Shown here piece after piece: positions 1 through 11,967 of a stretch of 64,000 nucleotides of DNA. Source of the DNA: Podarcis raffonei. Taxonomy: Eukaryota > Chordata > Lepidosauria > Squamata > Lacertidae. Position 1 is the first letter of the stretch. Each line of letters opens with the position of its first letter. The stretch lies in assembly GCF_027172205.1 (NCBI RefSeq), contig NC_070614.1, positions 32,540,001-32,604,000 of the forward strand, given 5' to 3'. Position numbers and translations under genes: made by a program. The notes beneath the pieces were generated by a model. The model was given only the letters and a program-made list of their open reading frames with translations. It did not search any database and was not told the origin of the DNA.

Positions 1-154
1 AAGGCAAAAAAAAGGGGAGACCACGGAAAAATTTTCGTTTTGCGAGAAAACCCCATAGAAAAAATCGTCTTGCGAAGCGGGAAAAATGTCGGAAAGCCCT
101 TTCGTCTTGCGCGTTTATCGTTTAGCGGGGCATTCGTCTAGCGGGGTACCACTG
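1..154 (-). mobile_element. Tigger-like MITE, family B, cut by the window edge
   Basis: Ends with the inverted-repeat terminus GCGGGGTACCACTG followed by TA. The body matches the reverse complement of the element at 11370-11723 (runs such as TTCGTCTTGCG). It continues left of the window. Confidence 0.75.
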
Positions 155-156
155 TA

Positions 157-172
157 CACACACACACACACA
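157..172. repeat. (CA)n microsatellite
   Basis: About eight CA units between the MITE end and the L1 tail. Confidence 0.8.
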
Positions 173-1800
173 TTTTTATTAATTTTTAAACATGTCATTT
201 CCAACAGTCATTTAACATAACTTCTTATCTTATACAATATTTTAGACTTCCGTAAACAACCTCTGAAGATTTTCCTTTCTTTATCACTTGTGCTGCATTT
301 CTTAGTTTCTCTATTACTTTTAATTATCATTACATTAACTGATAATTCTCTTCATAGTCTTCCTTGCAATATTTCACACAATCCTCCTTACAAAACTTCT
401 TGCAGTCCTACTAGCGTAATCTGTTTATTACAATTGCTTTTCAAATAGTTCAAATATTTACTCCAGTCTTCTAAGAATCTTTGGTCCCGCAGGTTTCAAA
501 TCCTTCCGCTTAATTTATCTAATTCTGCATAGTCAATTAATTTCATTTGCCATTCTTCTTTCGTCGGTAATTCTTCTTGCTACCAGTTTTGTGCCAATAA
601 TATTCTTGCTGCCATTGTTGCATATAAAAACAACTTACAATTCTGTCTGTTAATATCCTCCCCTACAATGCCAAGTAAAAATGCTTCTGGTTTTTTAGTA
701 AATGTATATTTCAACATCTTTTTCATCTCATTGTATACCATCTCCCAGAAGTGTTTCACTTTCTTACATTCCCACCACATGTGGTTAAAAGTTCCTTCTT
801 TTTCTTTACATTTCCAACATTTATTACTTATTTTATACATTTTAGCTAATTTCACTGGGGTGGTATACCACCTATACATCATTTTCATCACATTTTCTTT
901 CAAAGCATTGCATGCTGTAAATTTTATACCTATCCCATATTTCAAATAGAGATCTTCGGGATATGTGGTTACCAAATCCTTTATGGACTTTTGTCTTGTT
1001 ATACCATAAATATGCGTGCCAACCAAATCTGTTATCATAACCCTCCAAATCCAACAAATCTGAATTTTCTAACAACATCCATTCCTTTAACCAATAGAAG
1101 CAAGATGCTTCATAGTACAATTTCAAGTCGGGCAGGGCAAAGCCCCCTCTTTTTTTAACATCTGTTAACAACTTATATTGAATTTAGGTTTCTTCCCCTG
1201 CCAGATATATCTTGAAAGCATCTTCTGCCATTCCTTGATTATTGGAATTGCTTGATATAAAAATAACATCTTTGGTAGCACATTCACTTTAATGACAGAA
1301 ATCCTTCCCCATACTTCAAGATCTCTTTTAATTCCATTCCACACCGGTGTATAATTATTCTGAAAAAGGTCTATATTCTTTGATGTCATCATATTCCTAA
1401 ATATTTAACTTTTTTGACAGCTTCTATACAGATCTGTTGCTGCAGCATATCCACCAAGTCTTGATTCATATTTTTAACTACCATTTTAGTTTTCTTTTTG
1501 TTCAATTTAAAACCTTCTACATCCCCGAATTGTACTATCTCTTCTAATACTTCCTTAGCACTGGTTAACGTTTCTTCTATTGTTAATACCAAGTCATCTG
1601 CAAAGGCTTTAACTTTATGTTCCTTCCAACTGACTGAAATTCCTTTTATTTTTTCATTTCTCCTTATTGTCCTTAGGAAGACTTCCAGTACCGATATGAA
1701 TAATAATGGTGATAGTGAGCAACCTTGTCTTGTACCTTTCGTAATTTCAATATTTTCTGTTATTATATTGTTTACTATTGTTTTGCTTTTTGTCCTCCCA
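173..1800 (-). mobile_element. L1 LINE, 5'-truncated, decayed ORF2
   Basis: Minus-strand translations over about 580-1600 give L1 ORF2 pieces in several frames: FKLNKKKTKMVVKN (reverse transcriptase), GFALPDLKLYYEASCFYWLK, and FNHMWWECKKVKHFWEMVYN near the C-terminus. The 3' end, with an A-rich tail on the minus strand, lies at about 173-200. At least three frame changes make it inactive. The homologous ORF2 segment at 58735-60009 is far better preserved. Confidence 0.85.
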
Positions 1801-1824
1801 AAGGACAGGTAGACCTCCTATTCC

Positions 1825-2015
1825 TTCCCTCAGCCTTGCCCCAACCTGACTCAAAATGAGGAGTGTGCAGCTGCACAGGTACAAGCCCTCAGTCAGCCTG
1901 GACTTGGGAATTCATAAAGCTGAAGAAAACAAACCGGCCTGTGGTTTGCTTGTCTTCAGTATGGAGCAGAAGCAAGAGAGGCAGTTCAGCCGGGAGGATA
2001 ATATGTCCTGTGCTG
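1825..2015. repeat. Dispersed repeat of unknown class, copy 1
   Basis: Shares long stretches with 2650-2812, for example TGCACAGGTACAAGCC, AACAAACNGGCCTGT and GTCTTCAGNATGGAGC, in the same order and orientation. I do not recognise the family. Confidence 0.6.
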
Positions 2016-2104
2016 TACACCATCCGATTCCCTCCACAAAAGTTCCTTTCATTGGCAAGGGGAAATTCCCTCATCACCACTAAAATGCCTGAGAGGACTT
2101 GGGT

Positions 2105-2136
2105 TCAGAAGGTGTACTGTGACGAACAACGTTGGT
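2105..2136 (-). CDS. Possible last exon of the minus-strand membrane protein
   Basis: After the acceptor ATCTCTGCAG, the phase-1 frame reads QRCSSQYTF and then TGA. It would end the protein with a tyrosine motif, but the support is a single splice site and a short frame. Confidence 0.2.
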
Positions 2137-2423
2137 CTGCAGAGATTGGATCAGGTGCATCTGAATCATTGCCTGCTCACCCCCAGCCCCCTTCCCAAGC
2201 ACAACAATTCCTCTGTCTTTTTTTCAGGACTAATCTTCCTTTCCCTATACACTTCCTTGTAATGGTACTTTCTTTTCAAATCTGAATGGAAGTTTGCATG
2301 CACAGCTTTGCTTTAGCTTTAATCACTGTACAGCAGTGCTGGTTTTCAGTGCTTTAAAGCATAAATGTACATACATAAATATCTAGAAGCACATCATTCG
2401 ATCAACTCAAGCAGGAAACTCAC

Positions 2424-2480
2424 CTGGTATTAGTCTTCTGTTTTCTTCACCATATCTACTTTGTGAATTCTTACGTTTCT
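2424..2480 (-). CDS. Cytoplasmic exon (minus-strand membrane protein)
   Basis: 57 nt, phase 1-1, acceptor CCTTTTCCAG, donor CAG/GTGAGT. It codes KRKNSQSRYGEENRRLIP and continues the TM exon in frame through a split Glu codon. Confidence 0.55.
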
Positions 2481-4343
2481 CTGGAAAAGGAATGCAGAAA
2501 GGCAATGCATGTTTATGCGTGAAATGGGCTCTATGTTTTCCATTACTAATACAGGATGAGAAGGTAGTTATTATTGTGCTATATTTTTAAGAGTGTGTGC
2601 CACATCTGAGAATCTTGGTAGTCTAAATGCAGAAGAGCAAAGGGAGCCTTCGCCCAACCTGCCTCAAAATAGCCACGGATGAGGGTTGTGCAGATGCACA
2701 GGTACAAGCCTTGGAGTTTGTAAACCTGAAGGGAACAAACAGGCCTGTAGTTTGGTTGTCTTCAGCATGGAGCTGAACTGGGAGAGGCAATTCAGCCTGG
2801 GGGATATGTGGACTGTAGGTGTAAGGGAGGGGCAACAAGGCGAAGTGGGACTGAGCCACAAAGCTCCTTGAGGGAGAATCAGAAACAAAGACCAAACAGG
2901 GAGATCAGATACTTATTTGTAAATGAAACTGAGTGGGAGCTTACAATATTTTGCAAAACCGGGTCCTTCGAAGTATGAGTCATTTATACATTTTAAAAAT
3001 CATAGAAACAATGGATGACACAAATACACCTAAAACAAAAGTGTTTCCTTATTCTCATGAAATATTTCATATTCATTCATTTTGCTGCACAGGTTCAGCC
3101 AAATTTGAGAAGCATTTTGACCAAGCTCGCAATGCAACATGAATGAAAGGGACAAGATATTTGCAAAGGGAGTCATTTTGGCAAACCAATAAGTGAACTG
3201 GAATAGGAATTCCTATCCCAGCCCCCGGCTTCAGAACGTCTTTAAAAAAAGAGAGGCAAGTTTTAAAAGAAGATGCAATTTCCTCATGGTGAATACTTCT
3301 GCATTATCCCTCTGAAACATTTATGGCATTATTTTGAGGGTCCATTAACAACTTCTGAAACTAAACTTAAAGACCTAACCATGATTTCCCACCTGTAAAC
3401 AAAGCGGAAATTGAAGAAATGCCACTCCTTTTACCAAACATATATTTACCTTTAATTAAACAAATCAATATGGCAATGAAAGCAAGAAAAGCTATGATGG
3501 CTACTGCAAGCAGTGCCCAGGAAACAGAGGTCCAAGCAGAGCAATATGAGGTAGAGTTTCCTGCAAAACAGAAATGTCAAAGAAGTTAATATAATTATTA
3601 TTATTTCCCAGGCACTCTGTGCAGCTCCCAACAGAATATTAAAAACACGACAAAGAGGGTAGTAAATGAATTACATCTTTCTAGGCTGCATTGCCCCATA
3701 TTTTCATTTTCAGTGTATCAGTTATATGGGACAGTTAACACAGTATAACGGCTCGGCCCAAGCAGAAGCAAATGTCTTTTCTGAGGACTTAGCATGCTCA
3801 TCCCAATAGATTTTACCATGTCTCACATTTTGGGACATTGAATGTTTAAATATGTGGACCGTGGCTAAGGACAGACTCACTTTCTCTTAGTTTCTCATTT
3901 CTCATTTCTCTAATCTTCCCTTTGGCCCATTTTCTCATCAGTTTGCTTTGGACAGGTGGAGATATATAGATAGATAATCAGCACAAGAATTTATGTGGAT
4001 TCTTGTGCATTTTTCCTAATATAAAATATTATTTTGTAAATTTTTTGTAATAATATTTTTCCTTACAAAAGCTGCCCTAGTATAATCTATTTTTGTACAT
4101 TAATCTCCCTAGTATAAATATTTTTGTATTTACTTTCCCTGATATATGTTTTAATATGCAATTTGTAACTTACATGATTTATTTAATCACTTCAAATACT
4201 ATTTAGTATAATTTTACACGTACCATAAGCTGTGCCACTCCCACACAGGACAGAGTAGTCATCATTACCTGAAGCAGAGAGACTTGAGGTATTTAGAAAT
4301 TGTGCTTCTTCATTATGTGATGCTCTTAAATGTCCAGATGGAG
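2424..4343 (-). CDS. Membrane protein gene, partial (stalk, TM and cytoplasmic exons)
   Basis: Three minus-strand exons with GT-AG sites and matching phase 1: stalk 4343-4269, TM 3560-3450 and cytoplasmic 2480-2424. Together they read as a serine- and asparagine-rich stalk, about 22 hydrophobic residues, and a basic tail (KRKNSQSRYGEENRRLIP). The phase pattern is that of Ig-superfamily and butyrophilin-type receptors, and the gene points away from the plus-strand Ig receptor at 12867. I found no Ig exon upstream (above 4344) and only a weak candidate for the last exon (2136-2105). It is either a receptor whose ectodomain exons I failed to recognise or a decayed gene. The family is inferred, not seen. 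Confidence 0.55.
2650..2812. repeat. Dispersed repeat of unknown class, copy 2
   Basis: Second copy of the repeat at 1825-2015, same orientation, about 0.8 kb away. The two flank the cytoplasmic exon at 2424-2480. Confidence 0.6.
3450..3560 (-). CDS. Transmembrane exon (minus-strand membrane protein)
   Basis: 111 nt, phase 1-1, acceptor TGTTTTGCAG, donor G/GTAAAT. It codes NSTSYCSAWTSVSW, then the hydrophobic span ALLAVAIIAFLAFIAILICL and a Lys. The other frames contain stops. Confidence 0.7.
4269..4343 (-). CDS. Stalk exon (minus-strand membrane protein)
   Basis: 75 nt, phase 1-1. The acceptor has a strong pyrimidine tract (TCTCCCCCCCCCCCAAG) and the donor is CAG/GTAATG. It codes PSGHLRASHNEEAQFLNTSS and LSAS, a polar stalk. 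Confidence 0.5.
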
Positions 4344-5890
4344 CTTGGGGGGGGGGGAGAGAATAGTGAGTGAATTCTTCATAACCAATAGAAACCTTTA
4401 AAATCCTGCTACAACACCCTGTGGTAGAAAATGGGGTTTGAATGCAGTCAGCTCCAGGTTCAATTCCTTTTCAAAGTATGGGAAGGCCCTATCAGAATGG
4501 GTGTCTTGTGGCCCCTTGTGATATGTGGACTCCATACGAGTTGCAGAGCAGTCTTGTGAGGTCTTGTGGATCTATCTTATTGCAGTTGCTGCAATTGGCT
4601 TCAGTTGCTGTGGCCAGCAGTTGTAGACAGTTTTGTTTTATCTGTCTGTTGAGCTGAGCTCCAGTTCCTTGCCCTTTTCACTAATTCTAACTTGATAATG
4701 GTTGGCTGTAGGAAAAGTCTTGCCTTAGGTATTTCTTTTCAGACTGTGTTCTTCATATTTTTTTACCCCAAAAAAAGTTCAAAGTGACTTTTTTTTTTAA
4801 TTCTGTAACTAATGCAGCCATGTAAATAATCCGGAATGTGCTCTAGATCAAGGACTTCAAAACAGTTTATCCTTGAGTCACCACCCCTCCCATTGGTGCT
4901 GTTTGTTCCTGAAGATGCTGCAAAAAACACCTTCAGGTCTGGTTGGGAAGGAGTTGGCAAGCCCTCCCCTCATAATCTAGATTGTGATATGAAACACTGC
5001 AGCCGCTTTTTCTTCAGATGAAATGAGACCTGTATAAGCACAAGTTTTGGATATGCATATGTGAATAATGTAGTTTGTAGTTTGTCTCTTAATGACTTCA
5101 ACAGGAAGTCACAAATAAACACTTTTTTAAAAAATTAAAGTTCCTGTTGTGTTTTAATGAGATTTAAAGTTGATCCTGAACTACAAAAAGGTATAGATTT
5201 AGTTGCTTGGATTCCCTCAGCATCTGTAATAGGAGCTTAGCCCCGAAAGCAGGCACATGTTTCCTGATTCTGGTAACCTGATATATACAAGTAAGGGTTC
5301 CTTGATGAGAATTATGGGAGGTGGGGGAAAGGCCCATTAATTTGTAGGAATCCATCAGCTATGAAGCAAGAGGAGCCTCAAGCACATATGAAGTTCTGGT
5401 TCATAGCCTGCATTTAAGTACTTTACCAAGTCTATGGCAACACAGCACATTTCTGGTGTTTCTCTGAACCTTTTACCTAATAAAGACATTGCTGTTCCCA
5501 GGATTACAGCACAGAAGGAAGCAAAATTTTACATTCCGTGAGAGCCAAGTCTCTTGTTCCTCTTCAGGCTGTTCTGATCTGAAATAACAGCAACAATGCC
5601 AGCAAAAACAAATATGTGCCAATAACATGAAATGGCTTTCTGTAACATTCATGCAAATGCAAAAACAGCCCACCTGATTCACAATTAAGGAAGAGCACAG
5701 TTAACCTGTTTTGTATAACTGTAACTACCACAGCTATCTGCCTTTCTACCAGGCTGTTTCAGAGGGATCAAAAATTTCTGGGGCTGATCTTTCACTGAGG
5801 ATGAACTGCTATAAGAAAGGTGGGGAAAGCTTTTTTTATATAAAATCACCACCATCGTCTCAATCATCTCCATCTTTTAAAAAAATAGTA
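4344..5890. other. No gene recognised
   Basis: Upstream side of the minus-strand membrane gene, where Ig exons would be expected. Short open frames exist on both strands, but none shows an Ig pattern with splice sites in the right phase. Confidence 0.4.
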
Positions 5891-6086
5891 CAGTGGTACC
5901 TCGGGTTAAGAACTTAATTCGTTCTGGAGGTCCATTCTTTACCTGAAACTGTTCTTAACCTTAGGTACCACTTTAGCTAATGGGACTTTAGCTAATGGGC
6001 TAATTTCTGTTCTCATCCTGAAGCAAAGTTCTTAACCCAAGGTACTATTTCTGGGTTAGCGGAATCTGTAACCTGAGCTACAACTG
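5891..6086 (+). mobile_element. Tigger-like MITE, family A
   Basis: Starts CAGTGGTACCTCGGGTTAAG after TA and ends with a decayed inverted terminus (CAACTG) before TA. The internal sequence matches the copies at 27969 and 33884. Non-autonomous. Confidence 0.85.
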
Positions 6087-7499
6087 TATAAGCAAAAATA
6101 AGACAAACACAACCCATTTTACAAACAAGAGGTCACTGACACAAATAGTGCAACAAGGCCGGTGTACACTTCTGATTACCGTACTCTGCACCCAGTGCAC
6201 TCCCACAGATGGTGTGAAAAGCCGTGTACATGAAACATTAACCACATTGTAGATCTACCCTGAACTTCCTCATGGAAAGCTGCATTTTGATGTTTTTTTC
6301 CCCTCAGACCAGCTTCAAACTGAAATGAGAAAAAGAATGACATAGCTGCATTTTAAGGCAGTGATGCGTATACAACCAGAGTATGTAACCATAACCACAT
6401 TTAACAATTTTCCCAGTAGAATTATAATACAATCTATTACCTTGTCAAGTGCTAAAAATGTACCTTGCATTTTTTATGCAGGGTGTTCTTATTGATACCA
6501 TGGTTTTTTGAGTCCCAGAAACTACCAGGAGGGCAAAAGTTCAATCAGTGACACAATTTAATATCCAAGGGTGTGTGAACTAATTTGCATATAATGGGAG
6601 GGAGACAAAGAAACAGGTCATAATCCAAAAATATTTCATGAACTGCTCACTGCCCACCCCACTTTTAAACTTTTAATATATCACCCATTTTCATATTACT
6701 TGGAAAGAGAAAAGCAACAAAGGAAATGTACCTTTTCCTGAGCATTAGAAGTAATCCCAAAGTTCAGTCCCCAGCTACTGAAATGAGAATTGCATTTGAC
6801 ACGCAGGTAGTTGTGGCACAAATGAAAGTGAGAGTAGAGAGATCATAATGTGCAACATGACTTGAACATTGACCAGGAAAACTTAAGGATTAGTTACATA
6901 TTAATCATCCAGCTATTGTACAAATACCTTTGTTTGCAAGAACTCCCTCTGACACACATGAAACGGGTTTGTAACTGAGAAAATATGCTAGCAGAAACCA
7001 CCTGTCATTATGATGGGTAGCTTGTGTTTGAACAGAGAGCTTTCTGGGCCTGAGTGCACATTTGCAAACTGTAGACACTGTGCTGTGGCACTCCACATGT
7101 TGCAGCAGTTCAACTTTCATCATGGATGAGGATGACAAGATTTGTTCAGGAACAGTTAGAAGAACCTAAGTTAGTTTACCTAAGGGGTCCTTTTTTCTAA
7201 GGATTGGATCTGACCCCTGCCGCAGCTCTCCAGATATGTTGTCCACATGTCAAATTGTACTCAGTAGTTTATCAAGTACATTGGGACATTTTTGATAACT
7301 TGATTTTTTAATTGATTAGGAGTAATATTATATGGAGAGCTGGAAAAGGAAATTTAACTTGCCATTTTCTCACTGCAACACTACAAATATAGAAAGCACT
7401 GTTACTCCAAGGCTCTCTTCAAACTTCCTCACCTGCCAGGAAAACATTGTCCCTGACTGACCATGCCTGAGGCAGGAATGCTTTCTTGTGCCCTTTTGG
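6087..7499. other. No gene or clear repeat recognised
   Basis: Mostly A/T-rich unique-looking sequence. A minus-strand frame at 6905-7138 has no recognisable domain and no splice context. Confidence 0.35.
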
Positions 7500-8055
7500 T
7501 TCAAAAGTTTATCTCCACACAGCCTTAAATCCACAGCTTAAGTCCTTAAAGCCACATTTCTGACTCGTGACTCGTGGGGGGAGGGGGATTCTTGTTTAAT
7601 CACATAAGAAAAGAAAGGGAAAGTTTTTTCCCCCTCCCCCATCCGTCATTTGCCATACCGTATCTTGACGTATCTTCTCATAATTTAATCTTGTCTTGTT
7701 TTTTCAGAGATCTCTTCTGTTGCAGTCTTTTACTCCCCCTCTTTTCTTGAAGTATGTGCATTCCTTCGCATCCAAATTGTTTCTTTTGAAGTTTTTGCAG
7801 CTAGTGGCGCGGATCAGAGACAGCGTCCAGGAGCACCGAGATCCCACAGGAGGGCTTTGTGCCTAGTGCCCCCATCCCCTCAAAATTCGGGGGTGGTATC
7901 GGGCACAGCAGGCAGGCAGTCCCACTCACCGTCCTGAGTGGGTTAGGGAGGCTAATTACTCCCATCATAGCCTCCAAATTACCTCGTGTGGGTCGGAGAG
8001 ATGTTATTGTCAGCCATCTTCCGATGCGCCCCCTAGTGGCCCCCGCAGAGTTGGT
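7500..8055 (-). mobile_element. L1 5'-UTR-like segment
   Basis: Read on the minus strand, it matches the 5' part of the element at 56549-57791: shared GGCTAATTACTCCCATC-type and GGAGAGATGNTATTGTC-type runs on the plus strand, then GCCATCTTCCG, GCGCCCCCTAG and a C-rich end. The lower boundary is uncertain and no ORF2 follows it. Confidence 0.5.
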
Positions 8056-8196
8056 TTGTCAATGGACCTGGTGCCTGAACCCAGCTCCCCGCAGAGCACA
8101 TCCTTAGAGATTTCTATTCTGTGGACCAAGCCAGCGTAGGTGTCACTCTTTTATATGTGGTTGGCCAAATGTTATTGTGTGGCAAAGAGGCATATA

Positions 8197-10396
8197 CAGT
8201 GGTAGAATCATAGAATCATAGAATCATAGAGTTGGAAGAGACCACAAGGGCCATCGAGTCCAACCCCCTGCCAAGCAGGAAACACCATCAGAGCACTCCT
8301 GGCATATGGTTGTCAAGCCTCTGCTTAAAGACCTCCAAAGAAGGAGACTCCACCACACTCCTTGGCAGCAAATTCCACTGTCAAACAGCTCTTACTGTCA
8401 GGAAGTTCTTCCTAATGTTTAGGTGGAATCTTCTTTCCTGCAGTTTGGATCCATTGCTCCGTGTCCGCTTCTCTGGAGCAGCAGAAAACAACCTTTCTCC
8501 CTCCTCTATGTGACATCCTTTTATATATTTGAACATGGCTATCATATCACCCCTTAACCTCCTCTTCTCCAGGCTAAACATGCCCAGCTCCCTTAGCCGT
8601 TCCTCATAAGGCATCATTTCCAGACCTTTGACCATTTTGGTTGCCCTCCTCTGGACACGTTCCAGTTTCTCAGTGTCCTTCTTGAACTGTGGTGCCCAGA
8701 ACTGGACACAGTACTCCAGGTGGGGTCTGACCAGAGCAGAATACAGTGGCACTATTACTTCCCTTGATCTAGATGCTATACTCCTATTGATGCAGCCCAG
8801 AATTGCATTGGCTTTTTTAGCTGCCACGTCACACTGTTGGCTCATGTCAAGTTTGTGGTCAACCAAGACTCCTAGATCCTTTTCACATGTACTGCTCTCA
8901 AGCCAGGTGTCACCCATCTTGTATTTGTGCCTCTCATTTTTTTTGCCCAAGTGCAATACTTTACATTTCTCCCTATTAAAATTCATCTTGTTTGGTTTGG
9001 CCCAGTTCTCCAATCTGTCAAGGTCGTTTTGAAGTGTGATCCTATCCTCTGGGGTGTTAGCCACCCCTCCCAGTTTGGTGTCATCTGCAAATTTGATCAG
9101 GATGCCCTTGAGTCCATCATCCAAGTCGTTGATAAAGATGTTGAATAAGACTGGGCCCAAGACAGATCCCTGTGGCACCCCACTAGTCACTCTTCTCCAG
9201 GATGAAGAGGAACCCTTGATGAGCACCCTTTGGGTTCGGTCAGTCAGCCAGTTACAAATCCACTGAGTGGTAGCATAGTCAAGACCGCATTTTACCAGCT
9301 TCTTTACAAGAATATCATGGGGCACCTTGTCAAATGCCTTGCTGAAATCAAGGTAGGCTACATCCACTGCGTTCCCTTCATCTACCAGGCTTGTAATTCT
9401 GTCAAAAAACGAGATCAGGTTAGTCTGACATGACTTATTTTTCAGAAATCCATGCTGACTATTGGTGATCACAGCATTCCTTTCTAGGTGCTCACAGACT
9501 GTTTGCTTAATGATCTGCTCCAGATCATTGATGTCAGACTGACTGGGCGGTAATTATTTGGGTCCTCTCTTTTCCCCTTTTTGAAATTAGGGACAACATT
9601 TGCCCTCCTCCAGTCTGCCGGGACTTCGCCTGTTCTCCAGGAATTCTCAAAGATGTCTGCCAGTGGTTCTGAGATCACATCTGCCAGTTCTTTTAATACT
9701 CTTGGATGCAGTTCATCTGGCCCTGGAGACTTGAATACATCTAAACTAGCCAAGTATTCTTGTACTATCTCCTTAGTTATTCTGAGCCGTGTTTCCTCTG
9801 CTGAATCATTTGCTCCAAATTCTTCAGGTCGGGCATTGTTTTCCTTATCGGAGAAGACTGAGGCAAAGAAGGCATTGAGGAGTTCAGCCCTTTCTGTGTC
9901 CCCTGTTTGCATTTCACCATCTTCTCCTCTGAGTGACCCCACTGTTTCTTTGTTCTTCCTTTTGCTACGAACATACCCATAAAAGCCTTTTTTGTTGCTT
10001 TTAACCTTTCTAGCAAGCCTGAGTTCATTCTGTGCTTTAGCTTTTCTGACTTTGTGTCTACACGTGCTGGCTATTTGTTTGAATTCCTCTTTGGTGGTTT
10101 CCCCCCTTTTCCATTTTTTGTACACATCCTTTTTTAATCTTAACTCAGTTAAAAGTTCTTTAGATAGCCAACCTGGTACCTCGGGTTACATACGCTTCAG
10201 GTTGCACACTCCGCTAACCCAGAAATAGTGCTTCAGGTTAAGAACTTTGCTTCAGGATAAGAACAGAAATCGGGCTTCGGCGGCGCAGCGGCAGCAGGAG
10301 GTCCCATTAGCTAAAGTGGTGCTTCAGGTTAAGAACAGTTTCAGGTTAAGAACGGACCGCCGGAATTAATTAAGTACTTAACCTGAGGTACCACTG
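8197..10396 (-). mobile_element. Tigger-like MITE (family A) split by a CR1 LINE
   Basis: The element begins TA/CAGTGGT at 8197-8203 and resumes TGGTACCTCGGGTTACATAC at 10174, ending GGTACCACTG/TA at 10396. The CR1 copy sits between, seven bases from the MITE terminus, with TGGT duplicated on both sides (8200-8203 and 10174-10177). Confidence 0.75.
8204..10173 (-). mobile_element. CR1 LINE, 5'-truncated, near-intact reverse transcriptase
   Basis: Minus strand. The 3' end has the CR1 octamer tail (repeats of GATTCTAT) at 8204-8230. The frames 10125-9484 and 9472-8381 give the CR1 reverse transcriptase: [54 protein letters not shown] and the catalytic FADDTKLGG. The two frames differ, so one frameshift near 9480 breaks the enzyme. 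The endonuclease part is missing through 5' truncation. Confidence 0.92.
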
Positions 10397-10909
10397 TAAA
10401 CTGCAGGTCCGTATTAAGTGTACTGCTTCTGTTTCAAACTTTCATGCAAATTAGGAACAGGGAATGGTGTGCTACGCACAAAGCATCTCATTCTGAAGCG
10501 TAGGAAGCGCCATGTGAGCAGCAGAAACCTCTGTCCAGTTTGCACAAAGAGGAACTGCTGCTATATTTGTAATGATACTTCTGCTGGGGGTCTGCCTTTG
10601 CTGTGAGTATATTAAGGATTAACAGGGAATCCATTTAAAGTGGAGTGATTTATAATATAATATAAAGAATCATGTTTATTTATCTAGCCAATTAGTGCTT
10701 GGAGCATTTTAAAAAACTGCAATTATATAATAGTCGGGATTATAATGAAAAAAGAGCCACTCTTACAGAGTTGCTAAATTTCTTTGCCAAATCTGCATGA
10801 ACTACAATATTTTGCCAGCATGCTGAAACTAGAACCAAACTAGATGTACACATGTTTAACAGACTGGCACACTTCTAGTTTAGGCTAGAGGGGCTTGTTT
10901 ATGAGCAGA
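10397..10909. other. No feature recognised
   Basis: A/T-rich stretch with a 62-codon plus-strand frame (10418-10606) that is Cys-rich at its end (CPVCTKRNCCYIC) but has no recognisable family or splice context. Confidence 0.3.
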
Positions 10910-10917
10910 ATTATGTG

Positions 10918-11226
10918 CAGTGGTGTAGCATGGTGGGGCACAGGGGTGGTTGCCCCAGGCACAAAATTATTAAGGGCACAAAATTTCAACACCCGGTGCT
11001 GCTTTGATACAGCTGTGTGCTTCTATCACTGGGCTCCATTGAAAACGGCTTCTCCATGCGAACCAGAAGTGACCTCTGCTGAAAATGGAATGACTCTTCT
11101 TATCTCTGTGGCTGCGATCTCCTGGGTGATGTGGATGCCATTAGGCAGCTGAATGCACAGGTGTACTCCATCTATTTCCATCCCTCTATATGGCCCTGGG
11201 CACTGGCAACCCATGCTATGCCACTG
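10918..11226. mobile_element. hAT-like MITE
   Basis: Inverted ends CAGTGGTGTAGCATGG and CCATGCTATGCCACTG, flanked by an 8-bp target duplication with one mismatch (ATTATGTG / ACTATGTG). The 8-bp size points to hAT. The left end of a relative is seen at about 58626. No coding capacity. Confidence 0.7.
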
Positions 11227-11369
11227 ACTATGTGAACCTCTAACAGAGTGGGATCTGAATATATTATCTATCTAGGTTTTTGTGGAGCACAGTCCACTTC
11301 ATCAAGCACATGCAGTACATACTGCCCTTGTCCTTCTGGCTTGCACTCTTTATAAAGATTTGAGAAGTA

Positions 11370-11723
11370 CAGTGGTACCCCGCTAGACAAATGCCCCGCT
11401 AAACGAAAAACACGCAAGACGAAAGGGCTTTCCGATATTTTTTCCGCTTCGCAAGATGAATTTTTCTATGGGGTTGTCTCGCAAAACGAAAAATTTTTCG
11501 GGGTCTTCCTTTTTTCCCCCTTTTCTGAAAGCTGCTAAGCCGCTTATCTGCAAAATGCCGCTTATCCGCTAAGCCGCTAAGCCGCTAAAAGCCGCTAAGC
11601 CGCTTATCTGTCAATTACCGCTTATCAGCTGATCCGCTGATAGCGGTGCTCCGCAAGACGAAAATCCCTGCAAGACGAAGACACCCGCAGAACGGATTAA
11701 TTTCGTCTTGCGGGGCACCACTG
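11370..11723 (+). mobile_element. Tigger-like MITE, family B
   Basis: 354 bp with inverted termini CAGTGGTACCCCGCTAG and CGGGGCACCACTG, flanked by TA. The termini match the autonomous-like element at 42396-44893. The centre has short repeats of GCTAAGCCGC. Confidence 0.85.
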
Positions 11724-11967
11724 TACAGTTATCACTCCTCTGTTATTGTCCATTCCTTGGGACGCAACCACTGTTACAGTATCCTTTCTCTTGGCAGACC
11801 AAGATAAGCAGCTGACAGCAAAGGTTGCAAGGTTTTTAGCTGGGGCAATTACAATAAGATTCATAATTTGACTATTTACCTTTATCCTCTGTATACCACA
11901 TTTTGTTTTATTGCAATGGCTAGTGGCTGATGCAAATAAAGATTCATTCATTCATACTGCTGATGGC

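Noticed and set aside
1498-1812. Plus-strand 104-codon frame
   Set aside because: Antisense of the decayed L1 ORF2; no independent coding evidence.
5473-5682. Minus-strand exon candidate reading SEQPEEEQETWLSRN
   Set aside because: Has an acceptor-like site, but phases do not match the stalk exon and no Ig or signal-peptide pattern is present.
9581-9982. Plus-strand 133-codon frame
   Set aside because: Antisense shadow of the CR1 reverse transcriptase.
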